Source: Rhizoclosmatium globosum (Eukaryota > Chytridiomycota > Chytridiomycetes > Chytridiales > Chytriomycetaceae). Taken from it: a stretch of DNA of 64,000 bases. Below, piece after piece: positions 42,676-53,450 of the stretch (positions are counted from its first letter, which is position 1; the number at the start of each line of letters is the position of its first letter). The stretch covers positions 1 to 64,000 of the forward strand of contig MCGO01000189.1 of NCBI GenBank assembly GCA_002104985.1, in the 5' to 3' direction. The notes beneath the pieces were generated by a model. It searched no databases. It was not told the DNA's origin and saw only the letters and a list, made by a program, of their open reading frames with translations. A program made the position numbers and the translations under genes.

Positions 42676-44477
42676 ATGGCCACGCACCAGGCGCAAGTGA
42701 TTGCGCTGATCCTCGGCGAACAGTTTGGCGAAAGTGCACAGGTAATCAAAAGTAGTCGCGAAGGGGAAACGGGGGAAAGGGAAGCTAACCCAGGCCCAGA
42801 TTGTCGCATCCACACTGCTTTCAAAGGGCCGCCTTCCCCTGGGCCAACTAATAACTCAAACTGGATTACCTCCAAAACAAGTGCGAGAAGCCCTCTTTGT
42901 CCTGATCCAGCACAACATTGTCAGCTACACAGAAGCCCCTGAAGGCCTGCGCGTTGTCGTGCACTACTCAGTCAACGCCCTCCAGGTCCTCCTCAGAGAC
43001 AGATTCCCTGAATACATTCGAATTGCGAAACTCAGATTCGGGGAAAAGGCACAGCATATTATCGCAGAAATCCTCAAACACGGAAAATGCACCTTCTTGC
43101 ATTTGCAGCAGGCTTTATACCCGATGGAGTCCACCCCACCTGACATTCTCGATGAATTTGAAGATGCTTTCAATACTCTGATTGAACAGAACTTTGTCGT
43201 GCGCGTTGGTGATGATGACTCGGTGAATGTGTTGGATAGAAAAGTCAGTGAAGAGGCGGCCGAAGTGGCAAAGAATCCAAACATGTCAGCATCAGAAAAG
43301 ACGAAAATGAAGAAGGCTCTTGAGGCAAAGTCGAAGGGTGTGGAGTTTGAAGACATGCCCACAGGAATGAAGAGAAAGCTTGTTTACTCTTTCGAAGAAG
43401 GAGACGCTAAGGTACCGATTAATCGCGTTTGAAAATCGGGTCTCATTTCGTTTTTTATGCAGGCTGCTAAAGTCTATGATGAGGATGAGAATATGGCTGA
43501 AAGGGCATATTGGCGTATCAACCCATCTCGCTTCCACATCCACTGCCGTAATGAGGTAAATTAATCTCCGATATTGTTGTTTCCAACGTCAACTGACTTT
43601 TGGAAAAAAGGTTCTTACAGCCCTTGCCGAGTCTCGTATCAACACATCTGCAAAACACCTCCTGAACGCCATCCTCACATATGGTGAACCATCAATGAAG
43701 CACTGTAAAGCCGACGAAGTCTCCGCTCCAATCACCCTCACCCACCTCGGCTCAGACACAACCTTCGACAAGTCCCTCCTCACCTACAACCCATCCACTC
43801 CCCGCGCCTCTCTCCAAGACTACCTCGCCCTCTTAACACTCGACCAAGACTTCCCCTTCCTCACAAAACAAGACGAACGCGGAGGAGGCCAATACGTCTG
43901 CAACCTCCTCTCCCTCAAAACCGCCCTCCACCAACACCTAATCACAACCTACCTCCAAGAAAAATTCGGAATCGTTGCGTCCCGCATCTGGCGGCTCCTG
44001 CACACAAAAGGAAAACTCGATGAAAAGCAGGTTGCCAAACTCGCCTTGATTTCAAACAAGGTTGCGCGCGAGAAGCTGTATGAGATGTTGAATGTTGGTT
44101 TGATTCAGTTGCAGGATGTTCCAAAGACTGTTGATCATGCTCCATCGCGAACTTTCTTTTTGTGGTATGTGTCACTGCCAAAGTGTGTGGATGCTATGAT
44201 TCTCGAGACGTATCATATGTTGTCAAACCTCAAGATTAGGCGGCTGAAGGAATATAATGCGAATGGGGCGTTGATTGAAAAGATTGAGCGTAGTGATATT
44301 CAAGAGGATGAGAGTCTTTTGACGGACGGTGAAAGGAAAGGTGTGGAAAAGTTTCATAAAGTGATGAATATGATTCGGATTAGTGAGATTCGATTGGTAA
44401 GTTTCATTCTTTAATTGATGAGTTTGAACTAATTTTTTGGGTAGGACCGTGCACTTTTAATTCTGCGTGACTTTTAA
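42676..44477 (+). CDS. RPC82: RNA polymerase III subunit RPC82 (RPC3/POLR3C)
   Basis: Exons 42676-42741, 42800-43411, 43463-43555, 43611-44396 and 44445-44477 give 529 residues. The N terminus is the first winged-helix domain (VIALILGEQFGESAQ, STLLSKGRLPLGQLITQTGL, VREALFVLIQHNIVSY), followed by YWRINPSRFHIHCRNE, the RFA-like helices, and the fourth winged helix with FGIVASRIWRLLHTKGKLDEKQVAKLAL and TFFLWYVS. The last helix is LDRALLILRDF. It is part of the C82-C34-C31 subcomplex that opens the promoter during Pol III initiation. The 3' end is 25 bp from the convergent coiled-coil gene. Confidence 0.92.
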
Positions 44478-44502
44478 GGTCGAAATACAAATAAACGAAG
44501 GT

Positions 44503-45983
44503 TTATTCATCGTTTTCGACTGTGGCAATGGACTCCCAACTATGATGGTACGACGATGGTTGAATAGGATCCAAATCTCTCGCTCTGTTGCGAGTTTGAA
44601 ACCATACAGATGGTCTCATATTTTGACGCTCTAAAGGTAAAGGGTTGGTCTTTCTTGGCTGCCAAGGAGCACCTAATACTCCCATAGTGAACAAATCCTG
44701 TTGTTGCCATTCCTCCTGTTTTTGCAAGACCTGCTCAACGGCTTTATCAACACTATGTAACTGTAAATGATGATATTTAGCCGTCACTGGAGGCAGTGTC
44801 TTTTCTGGAAGAATTGGAAGTGGTAAGTCCCCAATACCATCATCTTCATCCACTGGCAAAACGGACACATCCTTTCCGTACATCAAGTTCCAATCCAAGT
44901 CAAACATTTTGTGGACGAGTTTCATATTGTATTGTTCCAAGTCTTGGACGTGAATTGTGAGTCGGTTAAATTCTTTCTGCAAGACAGACAAACGTTCTTT
45001 GAGAGACTTGTTGCGTAGAAACGTCGCAACCCTCTCTGGAGACATTGCATTCACTTCTTGCTAAAATTTCATACAAATTCAGTCACCAGCTGCCAAGATA
45101 TTCACTATCATACCTGATTCGCCTTCGCCTCCAGCTGTGCCAAAATCCTGTCCTTCCGTTTCCCAGTCGCAACAACACTCGCATCATGTCTTCGTTGCAC
45201 TTTCTCCAACTCCAACAAATGATCATCCATCCGGCCCCTTAATTTTCTCCGCAACTCCTGAATCTCACCTTCAAGTTTACCCAAACCACCACCAAGCTCG
45301 AAATCTTTCACTTCTTGGTACTGCACCATACACTGTTCAATTTCGTCTTCGAGGTGCTCGATGTGTGTATGGAGGTCCGTCATTTCGCGACGCTGTTTTC
45401 CCAGTGTGCTTGTGTCGGTGTCAATTTCTTGGTCTAGGGTTTTCGTGGATAGGGCGTAAAGGTCTTGTCGCATCGTTTCGATCGTGTTTTCTAGGTCCTT
45501 TTCGGAGCCTGCCATCTTCTTGATTGTAAAGTATTCTGATTTTCCGAGGGTGTCGAGTTTTGTACGTTGGACTTTGAGGAGGTCGCGTCTAAGTTGGTTG
45601 TTTGGTTAGTAAGGTTGAGATTTGGGAATCAAGAATAGAGGAATATGATAAGTTTACGATTGAAGCCGTCATCGTAAGGCATATGCTTTGTATTATGGAC
45701 AAGGATTCGAAAACTCAACTGTTGAGAACACCAACTCCGATAGAACGCAATCGACTTCTTTCGCGCTTCCATTCTACGGTGTTTTATGTAAGTACAAAAA
45801 ATAGTATAAGAATATCATGATGCTACTCAACGTTAAAAAGACCAACAAGGCACTTGTCTGCTCAAATGGAATCGCATCAGCAACTGGACCATCGCTATCC
45901 TTCTTCTTCTTTTTCCCCTTCCCCTCTTTCCCTCCCTTTCCTTTCTTCTCTTTCTTTTCTTTGCCGCCTTTCTTTTTGCCCAT
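44503..45983 (-). CDS. Lys-rich coiled-coil protein, possibly cilium/flagellum-associated
   Basis: The start is MGKKKGGKEKKEKKGKGGK (ATG 45983), a Lys/Gly head typical of several CFAP/CCDC and basal-body proteins; then AIPFEQTSALL, an intron, a short exon reading WKRERSRLRS, and from about 45590 a long coiled coil (RDLLKVQRTKLDTLGKSEYF, then LENTIETMRQDLYAL, LEDEIEQCMVQYQEV). After the intron at about 45060-45112 the last exon is less regular and ends VENDE at 44503. Two small introns in 45590-45840 could not be fixed because the alternatives leave frame gaps. Proximity to no flagellar gene is visible, so the flagellar role is a guess from composition and from the organism having IFT. Confidence 0.65.
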
Positions 45984-46086
45984 GGCTGCTTCAAGTCTTT
46001 TGTGGGTGAAGGGGAATCAATCACAAAAACGTAAATCTTCTCGTCCAATCTTATTTACTTTTCCGTTTATTGACTTCTTACGCACG

Positions 46087-46689
46087 TTAAAACTTCTTTC
46101 CGAAGATGGCCTCTTCAGCTTGTTCCAGGAGGGACTCTTGAACTGGGGCAGGAGGAGGAACTGGAGCTGGAGCTGGGGCCTGTTGATGGTGTCCACCGTG
46201 TCCAATCTCGCTCATAAGAGTCTTCAATGGATCAACTTCTCCAGATCCAGCATTCCCACTCAGAACGTCGTGCAGCAACTTTTGAGCAGGATCCACTTCA
46301 ACAGGCTTTGGTGGAGGAGGTGGTTGGTGGAGGCCAAGAGCATCTCCAATCTTTTCAAAGAATGTTTCTTCTTGGGCCGGTGGTGGTGGAGGGGGGGCTG
46401 GTTTCATGTTTCATCAGACACTGTGATCAAAGTCCCCACTAAATACTCCCTTACCAACAGCATCAGCAAGAAGCTCCTGAACACTCTCGCCACTAGTATC
46501 TCCGTTCATTTCATTGGCTGCAATCTTGGCCACTGCCAAACAACATTCAGTATGCGGGGACAAGGCAAACGATTACAAACACTTCTTGCCCAGATCAGGG
46601 CCCACGTAGTTGTCAAGAACGTTCTCAAGCATTTGCTCTTCGACTTCCTCTTTCATCTTATGCTCGAATTTCTGCTTGAAGGCCTCCAT
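46087..46689 (-). CDS. Small Pro-rich protein, 165 aa, of unknown function
   Basis: Exons 46689-46581, 46532-46455 and 46397-46087 give 165 residues in frame. The N-terminal half is helical (MEAFKQKFEHKMKEEVEEQ, LAKIAANEMNGDTSGESVQELLAD), the second half has two polyproline runs around EETFFEKIGDALGLHQ and ends EEAIFGKKF. No membrane segment, signal or known domain is recognised. The first donor (gtttgt) was chosen over gtgttt because only it keeps the frame. Confidence 0.6.
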
Positions 46690-46796
46690 TTCGTGTGTTG
46701 TTTTTGTGGTAGTTTTGGGTTCAAAAAGTATAGACACAGAAGAAAGAGAATTTTATTTATAAAAAGCAGTTAAGTATCTAATTTGGGAAAAGTACT

Positions 46797-48176
46797 TCAA
46801 TTGCCAACAGTTGGACCTTCCAATCGTCGCTTTCCCTCCAAGTAACCCATGCACTCTTCATAACTCTTTGGGAGCACCCGCATCTTCTTTCCCTCCACTC
46901 CTCCAATAGAAACAAACGTGATCCAAAACTCGTTACTCAAAAACTTGGTCTTCTCAGCATCCCCAATTTGCACAACATACGCCTTGACCCGTACAACCAT
47001 TTTCCCCTCCTCAGTACTGTAAACAACATTGGCAATCAAATCCAGAACGCTGCCGACTTCCACCTGTCGTTTGAAAGCAATATCGTCCAACGCAACAAAC
47101 TGCAAAGGCCGCTTGGAAAACATGGCTCCAGCGAGGTAACCTAATTCAAACGCTAATCTCATTAGATGTCCTCCAAAGATTTTGTTATGAAGGTTGCGGT
47201 CCTGCGGGAACGTCAATACAGTATTCTGCAGCTTCGTGTCTTCCATCCAAGTCACGTTTTCTGGTTTCTGTTTCCCAGTGCTAGGGTCAAGGTATTGCAT
47301 ATACTCTTTGTACAAGGTATGCACCAATGATAGTTCGGAAGGTGTTGGAGGGTGCTGTGCGAGTGAGTTTTGGGCCGACTGCAACTTTCGTGATTTGTGT
47401 GCAGCACCAAGAGCGAATAATTCCTTCTCCGCGTCAGTTTCGAGGATAAGTTGTGGAGACGGAGAAGGTCTTTGGGTAGCCGGATCTAATGAAACCTATT
47501 TTCCAATAAGAACAAGTACACATTAAAGTACTGTAATACCATGATAAATTTGGCAGTCAAGATTAATTGGTCACTCAACGCGCTTGCTGGCAGTGGCGTT
47601 TTGAGAAACTTGATGGAATCCATGTCAGCTAACGTGATGCCGCTTTCAGGGAGTACAGCCATGACTCTGATCGTGACTTCCATGGATGATTTGCCAACGT
47701 CTAGTTCGTTATTGGAATTAGGCTAAATGAATAGAAGTGGGATCGGCAAGAATCGGAAACACAACTCACAGCTGACGTGACCTGAGAGAGACACGTCGCG
47801 GTCTACAGGCAATTCACCATGCATATCCATGCGATCGACACTGGCTGTATGTATAGTATTATATGTTAATATTAGCTGATCTATCATCCAAAACCTCACC
47901 CGTCACAACTGCAAGTGGTATAGAAGCCCCAACAACATGCAAGTACGCAATGTAACCACCAAGAGCATCCAAGTCTTCAAGCACTTTTCCAACTCGGATC
48001 TTGCCAAAGTGTGATGAATATTCATCCCTGAGACTTGCATCCTGCCTGAATGGAAGAAACACTTGGACAAACGAGTCGCTCATTCGCTTGTCAACTGAAG
48101 TGCCTTGGTTTTGCTGCAGCTGGGCAAGTCGCTTGTTGAATCGGTGGACCCAGAGATTGGATGTGAGGAGGGACAT
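46797..48176 (-). CDS. Acyl-CoA thioesterase, ACOT9 type (double hotdog)
   Basis: Exons 48176-47900, 47844-47770, 47700-47540 and 47495-46797 give 403 residues. First hotdog: KIRVGKVLEDLDALGGYIAYLH, then DRDVSLSGHVSYVGKSSMEV. Second hotdog: NKIFGGHLMRLAFELGYLAG (the HxxFGGxLMR active-site helix), FVALDDIAFKRQVEVGSVLDL and the strand VYSTEEGKMVVRV. ACOT9-family enzymes hydrolyse medium and long acyl-CoAs in mitochondria; a short N terminus leaves targeting unclear here. The splice to 47700 (aactag) is required, since the nearer AG at 47723 would bring a stop. Confidence 0.88.
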
Positions 48177-48232
48177 TTCGATAATAAAGCAAACGAATAA
48201 ACCACGAATTAACTACTATAATGATAAAATAA

Positions 48233-50352
48233 TTACGCCCATAGTTTCCAAAAGAGTCTCCAAGAATCTTCACCCTTTCCCTTCCAGCGCACCTTGTTTC
48301 CCAACTCCATTCCCAGAAGCCCCAAGTGGCATAGAGGCTCAACTACTGGACTATCTTCATTTCCAGGGCCTTCTCCAACAGACATTATTCGCATTCCAAG
48401 CTCCAGCCCTGAAACCACATCAAACATATCGTTCTGGACCTGAACCAAACGTCCAGTCTGCACAACCATCTCCATCTCTTCAACCATAACCTCAACCGCA
48501 TCCGCAATCGGCCCTGAATCCCCAACACGCGATTGTTTCTTCACGAAACTCTTCATTTGATTCCTCAATTCACTCGAATTACATTCCTCGCCCAACTGCA
48601 CAAGGTGCAACCAGACCGGATCCATTCGACACGCTACAAACCAAAATACAATATACGCTTCAAACAAGTCCTTTAAGAAATCGCCTCGACAGAATCTTAT
48701 ACAATGAACAGGCATTCTTCCGCCGCCGCCGTTCTCATTCACCATTGTGTCGAAAAATGTGCAGAGAGACACAGTGCGTAGTGCTGCTGACATGCACTTG
48801 TTAATCGCGTTTGTGATGATAGCTTGAGTTTTGTTGTTGATATAAATTGGTCGATGAGATGGTAATGCGGTGAGAAACATTGTGGGACGGTAAAGGACGG
48901 ATATGCTTGTGAGGTATGCGTTGTTGATGATGGTGACGTTTTCTTGGACGGCTGCGATTTGTTGGATGAAGAGGGCTTGTTCTTCCATGGAAATCTCTGC
49001 AGGGTTTTCAAAGTGTAGAAGGAATTGAGGAGGAATCGCGTTGTGTACTAATGTAAGTCGATTTTGGAGTGTGGATCCGTTTTCTGAGAACAAGAGATCG
49101 CTGACAGACTTTGGTGGATCAGAATACAACTGTTTGGTTGTTCCAATCAGGTTCCAAAGTTCAGAAGTTGGTTTGAACGTATTCATGTTGTTGAATATAA
49201 GATGTGGGGCATAGATTGCCGTTGGGGCTTTCACTTTGTCACCATGAACTTGAACAGGTATTGGGTTGGATGATTCGGAGAGGTCAAGTGAATACAACCA
49301 ATAGAGCGCCCAAAATATTCTACGCCGTTCTTCTTTTTGCCGAGGAGAAAGATGATCGAGCTCAGGCAAGTCGTCAGGATCAATGTGCATTTGGAGTTCC
49401 AAAATCATCTCCATGCCTGCCTTAATGAACTGCTTCCCAATTGCAGGTTGATTCATAAATTCTAGGAATATAAGGGTTGGTATTGAAGTTAATGACGAGG
49501 TGGTTAGTTCTTACCTCCAGCGAAATTCGCTAGGTTCGAAAATGTAATAACCATTTCAACAGAAGGAGTATAGTCGGTGCGAAGGAGTGCCTTCCTTGCT
49601 CTCTTGAAGTACGAGACTGCCATCTCTCTGTTTCTTGACATTGCAAAGACAAACAAGCAAGATAAAATCAACCTACAAAAAGAAATAAGGAACCAAACTT
49701 AAGTATATGAATAACACAAATACCGAAATGGGGCAGGCTTGTTGAAATAATCTTGCAAAACACTCTCAGCATCAAAAATAGCGGACCTCGGAACTTGAGT
49801 TCCATTCTTTGTAAAGAAATTGAAGCAGAGCCTCCAATCGTCGAATGTAGGCAGCAAATCTGTATCTTCCATATGCCAATTGGCGGAGTCTTCGTGCTCC
49901 TTCATTGGAGTATCAAGCAGACTCATAATGTCATTCAGACGAGTATTAGAAAACTGCGTCATTGGCCAATGAGGTGGCTTAAGTGTATTAGCCGCAGTGT
50001 CTACTGGAATGAAATTCGAAGGAATAGCCGGAACAGAAAGAACTTGATCCGAGTCCACCGGCAAGATCGTTTCCGAAATGCTCGCCGGATACCGACACTG
50101 GTCCTCAATATCAAGAGCAACACAACGCATACACGCTTTTATACCAGACGGAATGCATTTCTTGTGGTGTTTGAAGCAGCGGGCACAGGATTGTTGAATA
50201 ATGGGCGGAACATAGTCAAATTGGATGCATTCGGTTCCTCGCCTGAGACAGTGATCGCAGGAAGTTCTGTTTTCAGTGGAGAAGACGCACTTTCGTTTAA
50301 GTTGGCGGCAGCGGCTGCATGCTGTTTTGTGGGCCGATAAGCCCAACATCAT
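48233..50352 (-). CDS. Fungal transcription factor with two tandem Zn2Cys6-like clusters
   Basis: Exons 50352-49724, 49672-49515 and 49461-48233 give 671 residues. Residues about 11-37 form a canonical binuclear cluster, C-x2-C-x6-C-x9-C-x2-C-x6-C (CSRCRQLKRKC ... CDHCLRRGTEC). Immediately after, residues about 56-84 repeat it as C-x2-C-x6-C-x7-C-x2-C-x8-C (CARCFKHHKKC ... CMRCVALDIEDQC). The middle homology region (fungal-specific factor domain) spans the last exon with RRIFWALYWLYSLDLSES and later helices. It should bind CGG-containing sites as a dimer or, with two clusters, an extended site. No target is established; the AOX promoters with paired CGG are about 8 kb away. Confidence 0.9.
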
Positions 50353-50625
50353 CAAACTTAAAACTGTTTAAATTTTCGCTTTACTAGTAAACAATTTCCC
50401 AATAACTTGAAGAAACTTAGGAAGAGACAAGAGAGGATGAAAGAGAAAAATTGTTGGAGAAGAAAACCCCCAAAAGAATGCAGACAGTTACAGGCAAGTA
50501 CACTTAAAACTTTTGATAAACGAACAGTAATATATCGTTCTCATCTATTGTCATTTTTCCAGAGCTATAAGGAGGATGTAATACCACATTACACATGCTG
50601 TGAGACTGTATTCCTCCACAACAGC

Positions 50626-50872
50626 ATCAGCTCTTGTGGCTTAGTTGGTCAAAGCGTCGGTCTCATAATCCGAAGGTCACCAGTTCGACTCTGGTCAAGA
50701 GCATGTTTTGCCGGCGTTGAGGAGGTGAGGTTGGTGGGAGTGTGAGGGGAGGTTGGTTGGTTCAGGACGCGACCTTACCGGAAACCCACTGCACCAAAGC
50801 CAACCTTTCGCAATTTTCATTATCTGTTTACGGCTGTCATTGAAGACTTGCATGTTGTGGTTATAGTTTATG
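50626..50872 (+). repeat. Dispersed repeat of tRNA-Met plus conserved downstream body, copy B
   Basis: Matches 29533-29790 beyond the tRNA with scattered substitutions and small indels up to about TATAGTTTATG at 50870. The interval 50873-51237 to the lectin start has no further recognisable feature. Confidence 0.6.
50630..50703 (+). tRNA. tRNA-Met (CAT), copy 2
   Basis: Identical over all 74 nt to the copy at 29537-29610, with the same cloverleaf and CAT anticodon. Confidence 0.93.
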
Positions 50873-51237
50873 TTGGTTGGACCTGCCGGAAAGAAGGGCT
50901 GACACGACCTGATTGAAAGAAGGGTCGTCGATGGCAAGCATTCACTTATTTAGCACTAAATTCGCTGACAACACTGCAGATTTGTGGGGCTCGCTTGTTC
51001 GTACAAGATAAATTTGGAGGAATTTCGAGAAGGGGTTCAAGATTTCGCTTGCAGAGTTTGAGTTCGGCCTCCACAATTTCCAGCGTGATGTTTAAACTGC
51101 TGTTTTGACTGTGTTCTGACGAGGAAACTAAAATTGTAGGGTAGAACAACTGCAGTTTGCGGGTTTACACCATTGCACAAACACTCAACAAAATCAACAA
51201 ACCAAAACAAAACAATCCACAAAGCAACAAGGAAAAA

Positions 51238-51798
51238 ATGACTACCAAGATCTTTCTCGTCTCTGCAGTCCTCTTTGCTCTCTCCTTCATCAATTCCGTC
51301 AACGCAATTACAAGTCGTGAAAAAGAAATCAAAGTCTTTGCCCTTGTCAACGGAAAATGGAATAGCAATGTCTGCTTAGACAACTGGGGCTGGGAAAAAG
51401 GAAACTACGCCGCAGTCCGTCTTTACATGTGTTCCGGGGGAAATAACCAAAAATGGACCCTGGAAACCGTTGGATCAGACTTAACAATTGTTACCATCAA
51501 ATCAAAGCACAGTGGCAAGTGTTTGGACAGAGGAAACGGCAAGATCAGAGATAATGCCTTTTTGTATGATTGCAACCAGTCAGGATCTCAACAATGGCGC
51601 GTCAAATATGGAGCCGGCAAGGCAATGTCGTTACAGCCATACTATGGTCCAGGATCTAAACAAGATGAAGTCTGCTTGCAAGCTGATGGTGCAACAGTGG
51701 GAACCTATGTTCGTCTTCAGCGTTGTAATAATGACGGAAAGTCCAATGAATATTATGCGCAAAAGTTCTACATTGGTGGACTCTTTGAAATTCCTTAA
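51238..51798 (+). CDS. Secreted ricin-B-type beta-trefoil lectin
   Basis: Single exon, 186 residues, ATG 51238. A cleavable signal peptide (IFLVSAVLFALSFINSVNA) precedes one beta-trefoil domain. Its subdomains show the family pattern: CLDNWGW with NQKWTLE, KCLDRGN with SQQWRVK (QxW motifs), and EVCLQADG. Only the carbohydrate-binding lectin fold is present, with no enzymatic chain attached. It probably binds galactose-type glycans outside the cell, in adhesion, feeding or defence. The TAA stop is formed by the TTAA target of the element that starts at 51799, so the gene's natural 3' end has been moved 1.5 kb away. Confidence 0.88.
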   Translation: MTTKIFLVSAVLFALSFINSVNAITSREKEIKVFALVNGKWNSNVCLDNWGWEKGNYAAVRLYMCSGGNNQKWTLETVGSDLTIVTIKSKHSGKCLDRGNGKIRDNAFLYDCNQSGSQQWRVKYGAGKAMSLQPYYGPGSKQDEVCLQADGATVGTYVRLQRCNNDGKSNEYYAQKFYIGGLFEIP

Positions 51799-53335
51799 GG
51801 GAGGCCTCCAAAAGTGCGAAATTTTTTGTCGCCATTTTTTGGGTGAGGCAGTCCGGAGGAATTGAACGTTCACGCAAGCAAGGATTGCTCGCCCACCAGC
51901 CACAGCGAAGCCGTGAAATCGTCAGTAGAAGGAGATATGAGTCCCCTCTATGCGATTCCGCTGTATTTGAAGCTTTACTGACAATGGTTAATAAAATATT
52001 GATGTCTAAAGTCAACAATTTTTGACCCTTTTGAACCACCTTCCAGCCCATGGCACCAAAGAACGACTTTGCCAATCAGCCTCATTCAAAAAGTGAGGCA
52101 TAGAAGACACACAGATGCGTTTATTCACGTCGAATTGAGACGATTGTATTGTTTTTGGTGACGTGGCGTGAATATAATCACAAAATTTGGAGATTTTGAA
52201 GTTTCGAACCTACTTTACTCAACTATTATCCACGAAGGAGTCCTGCAAATTAAAATTCAAAGAGAATATGGTATTATCTAAGTTTTCACGTCGATTTAGC
52301 GACGCATCATTCAAATTGCGGGACTTGTTCTAATTGATACTTTTAGACCAATCAATATTTGTCCAAAAAACAGAAGCTCCCTCTCAGAGATCAGAAAGCG
52401 CAAAATTCCGCGATATATAGTGATGTGAATGATGGGTTGAACGATGGTCTGGCACTCTTAACACCTGAACAAGAACGAATACCTCTACCCGTCCGAAAGA
52501 AACTCTGGCTTAACCCAGAGCGCGATATCTGTACAACATGAGGTCTTGTCCCATTGATTCAAAGAACTTTATTTCAAGATATGTTGAAAGCTTGTGTTTT
52601 GGTTTGGAAGAAGAACGAAGCCAACAGCGTTCCTTCAAAGCAATTTAACACAAGACGTCGTATGCGATGAAACAAAACAATCAAGAAAAGTGGACAGGTA
52701 GTTTTTATTTGAATGGTTGCGTTTGAGCAGAATAACGTAGCCATTGGCCAAGAGTTCCCGAGACAACCTGAAATGAATCGTAGCAGATTGCAGAATTGAA
52801 CAACGGAATGGTGATTGATTCAGAGGACTTTCCAGAAGGGATAGAGGAGGACACTGCTTGAAGGAATAGTTGCTCAAGGTCCCTTGCCCTCCAGTGAATA
52901 GTATGCATCAAACAAAGACAAGACGTTGACATTGATAGAATGGCTGATTATGCGTTCAGCATTGATGGAAGCCTGGACGATATCGTGAGGAGGTTGAAAG
53001 GAACTTGTGCACATGGAAGGCAATGAGAACCCACTCCCTACGCCCCCTCGATGAAGTCAGGATTGAATCGAGTTTAGAAAGTTTGACACATGGGGAAGCA
53101 GCTGTGAGATTAGCGTAAACGAGTGTTTCATATGATGTCACTGAATACAAAACAAGTTAGATTTGACCCGGTTTTCTATTTATAACATACTCAAACGTCG
53201 ATACATCGAAATCTTCGAGACGGAGAGCGGAAACTGGTTACGTGGCAGGCATCAGAAGGTGGGTGGTGGTGGTGAAAACGGACAAAAATGGCGACAGCAA
53301 AATCAATTGAAATTTAGCACTTTTGGAGGCCTCCC
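51799..53335. mobile_element. 1.5-kb TTAA-targeting DNA transposon (non-autonomous) abutting the lectin stop codon
   Basis: The ends are long inverted repeats beginning GGGAGGCCTCCAAAAGTGC on the left and the identical 19 bases read inward from the right; similarity continues through AAATTT to GTCGCCATTTTT. Both ends are flanked by TTAA (51795-51798 and 53336-53339). TTAA duplication is the mark of piggyBac and Kolobok elements. The interior has only short frames (for example 52359-52541) and no transposase, so the copy is non-autonomous. The TTAA on the left is the last part of CCT-TAA, the lectin stop. Confidence 0.85.
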
Positions 53336-53450
53336 TTAATTGTTTGTGGTTTTGCTCCTGTTTTTGCAGTTGGGTTTATTTCGAATATAGTGAGATGTTC
53401 ACTTCTTGAATCTTAATAAATGCCACAGTTACTGATTGATAATATTTCTT

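Noticed and set aside
45850..46773. 318-aa plus-strand frame with Phe/Pro-rich start
   Set aside because: Its first part is the antisense of the Lys-rich head of the coiled-coil gene and the rest is antisense of the Pro-rich gene.
51843..51930. tRNA-like segment with a B-box-like GTTCAATTCC on the minus strand inside the TTAA element
   Set aside because: The acceptor stem has no partner and no anticodon arm can be drawn, so it is not a tRNA gene.
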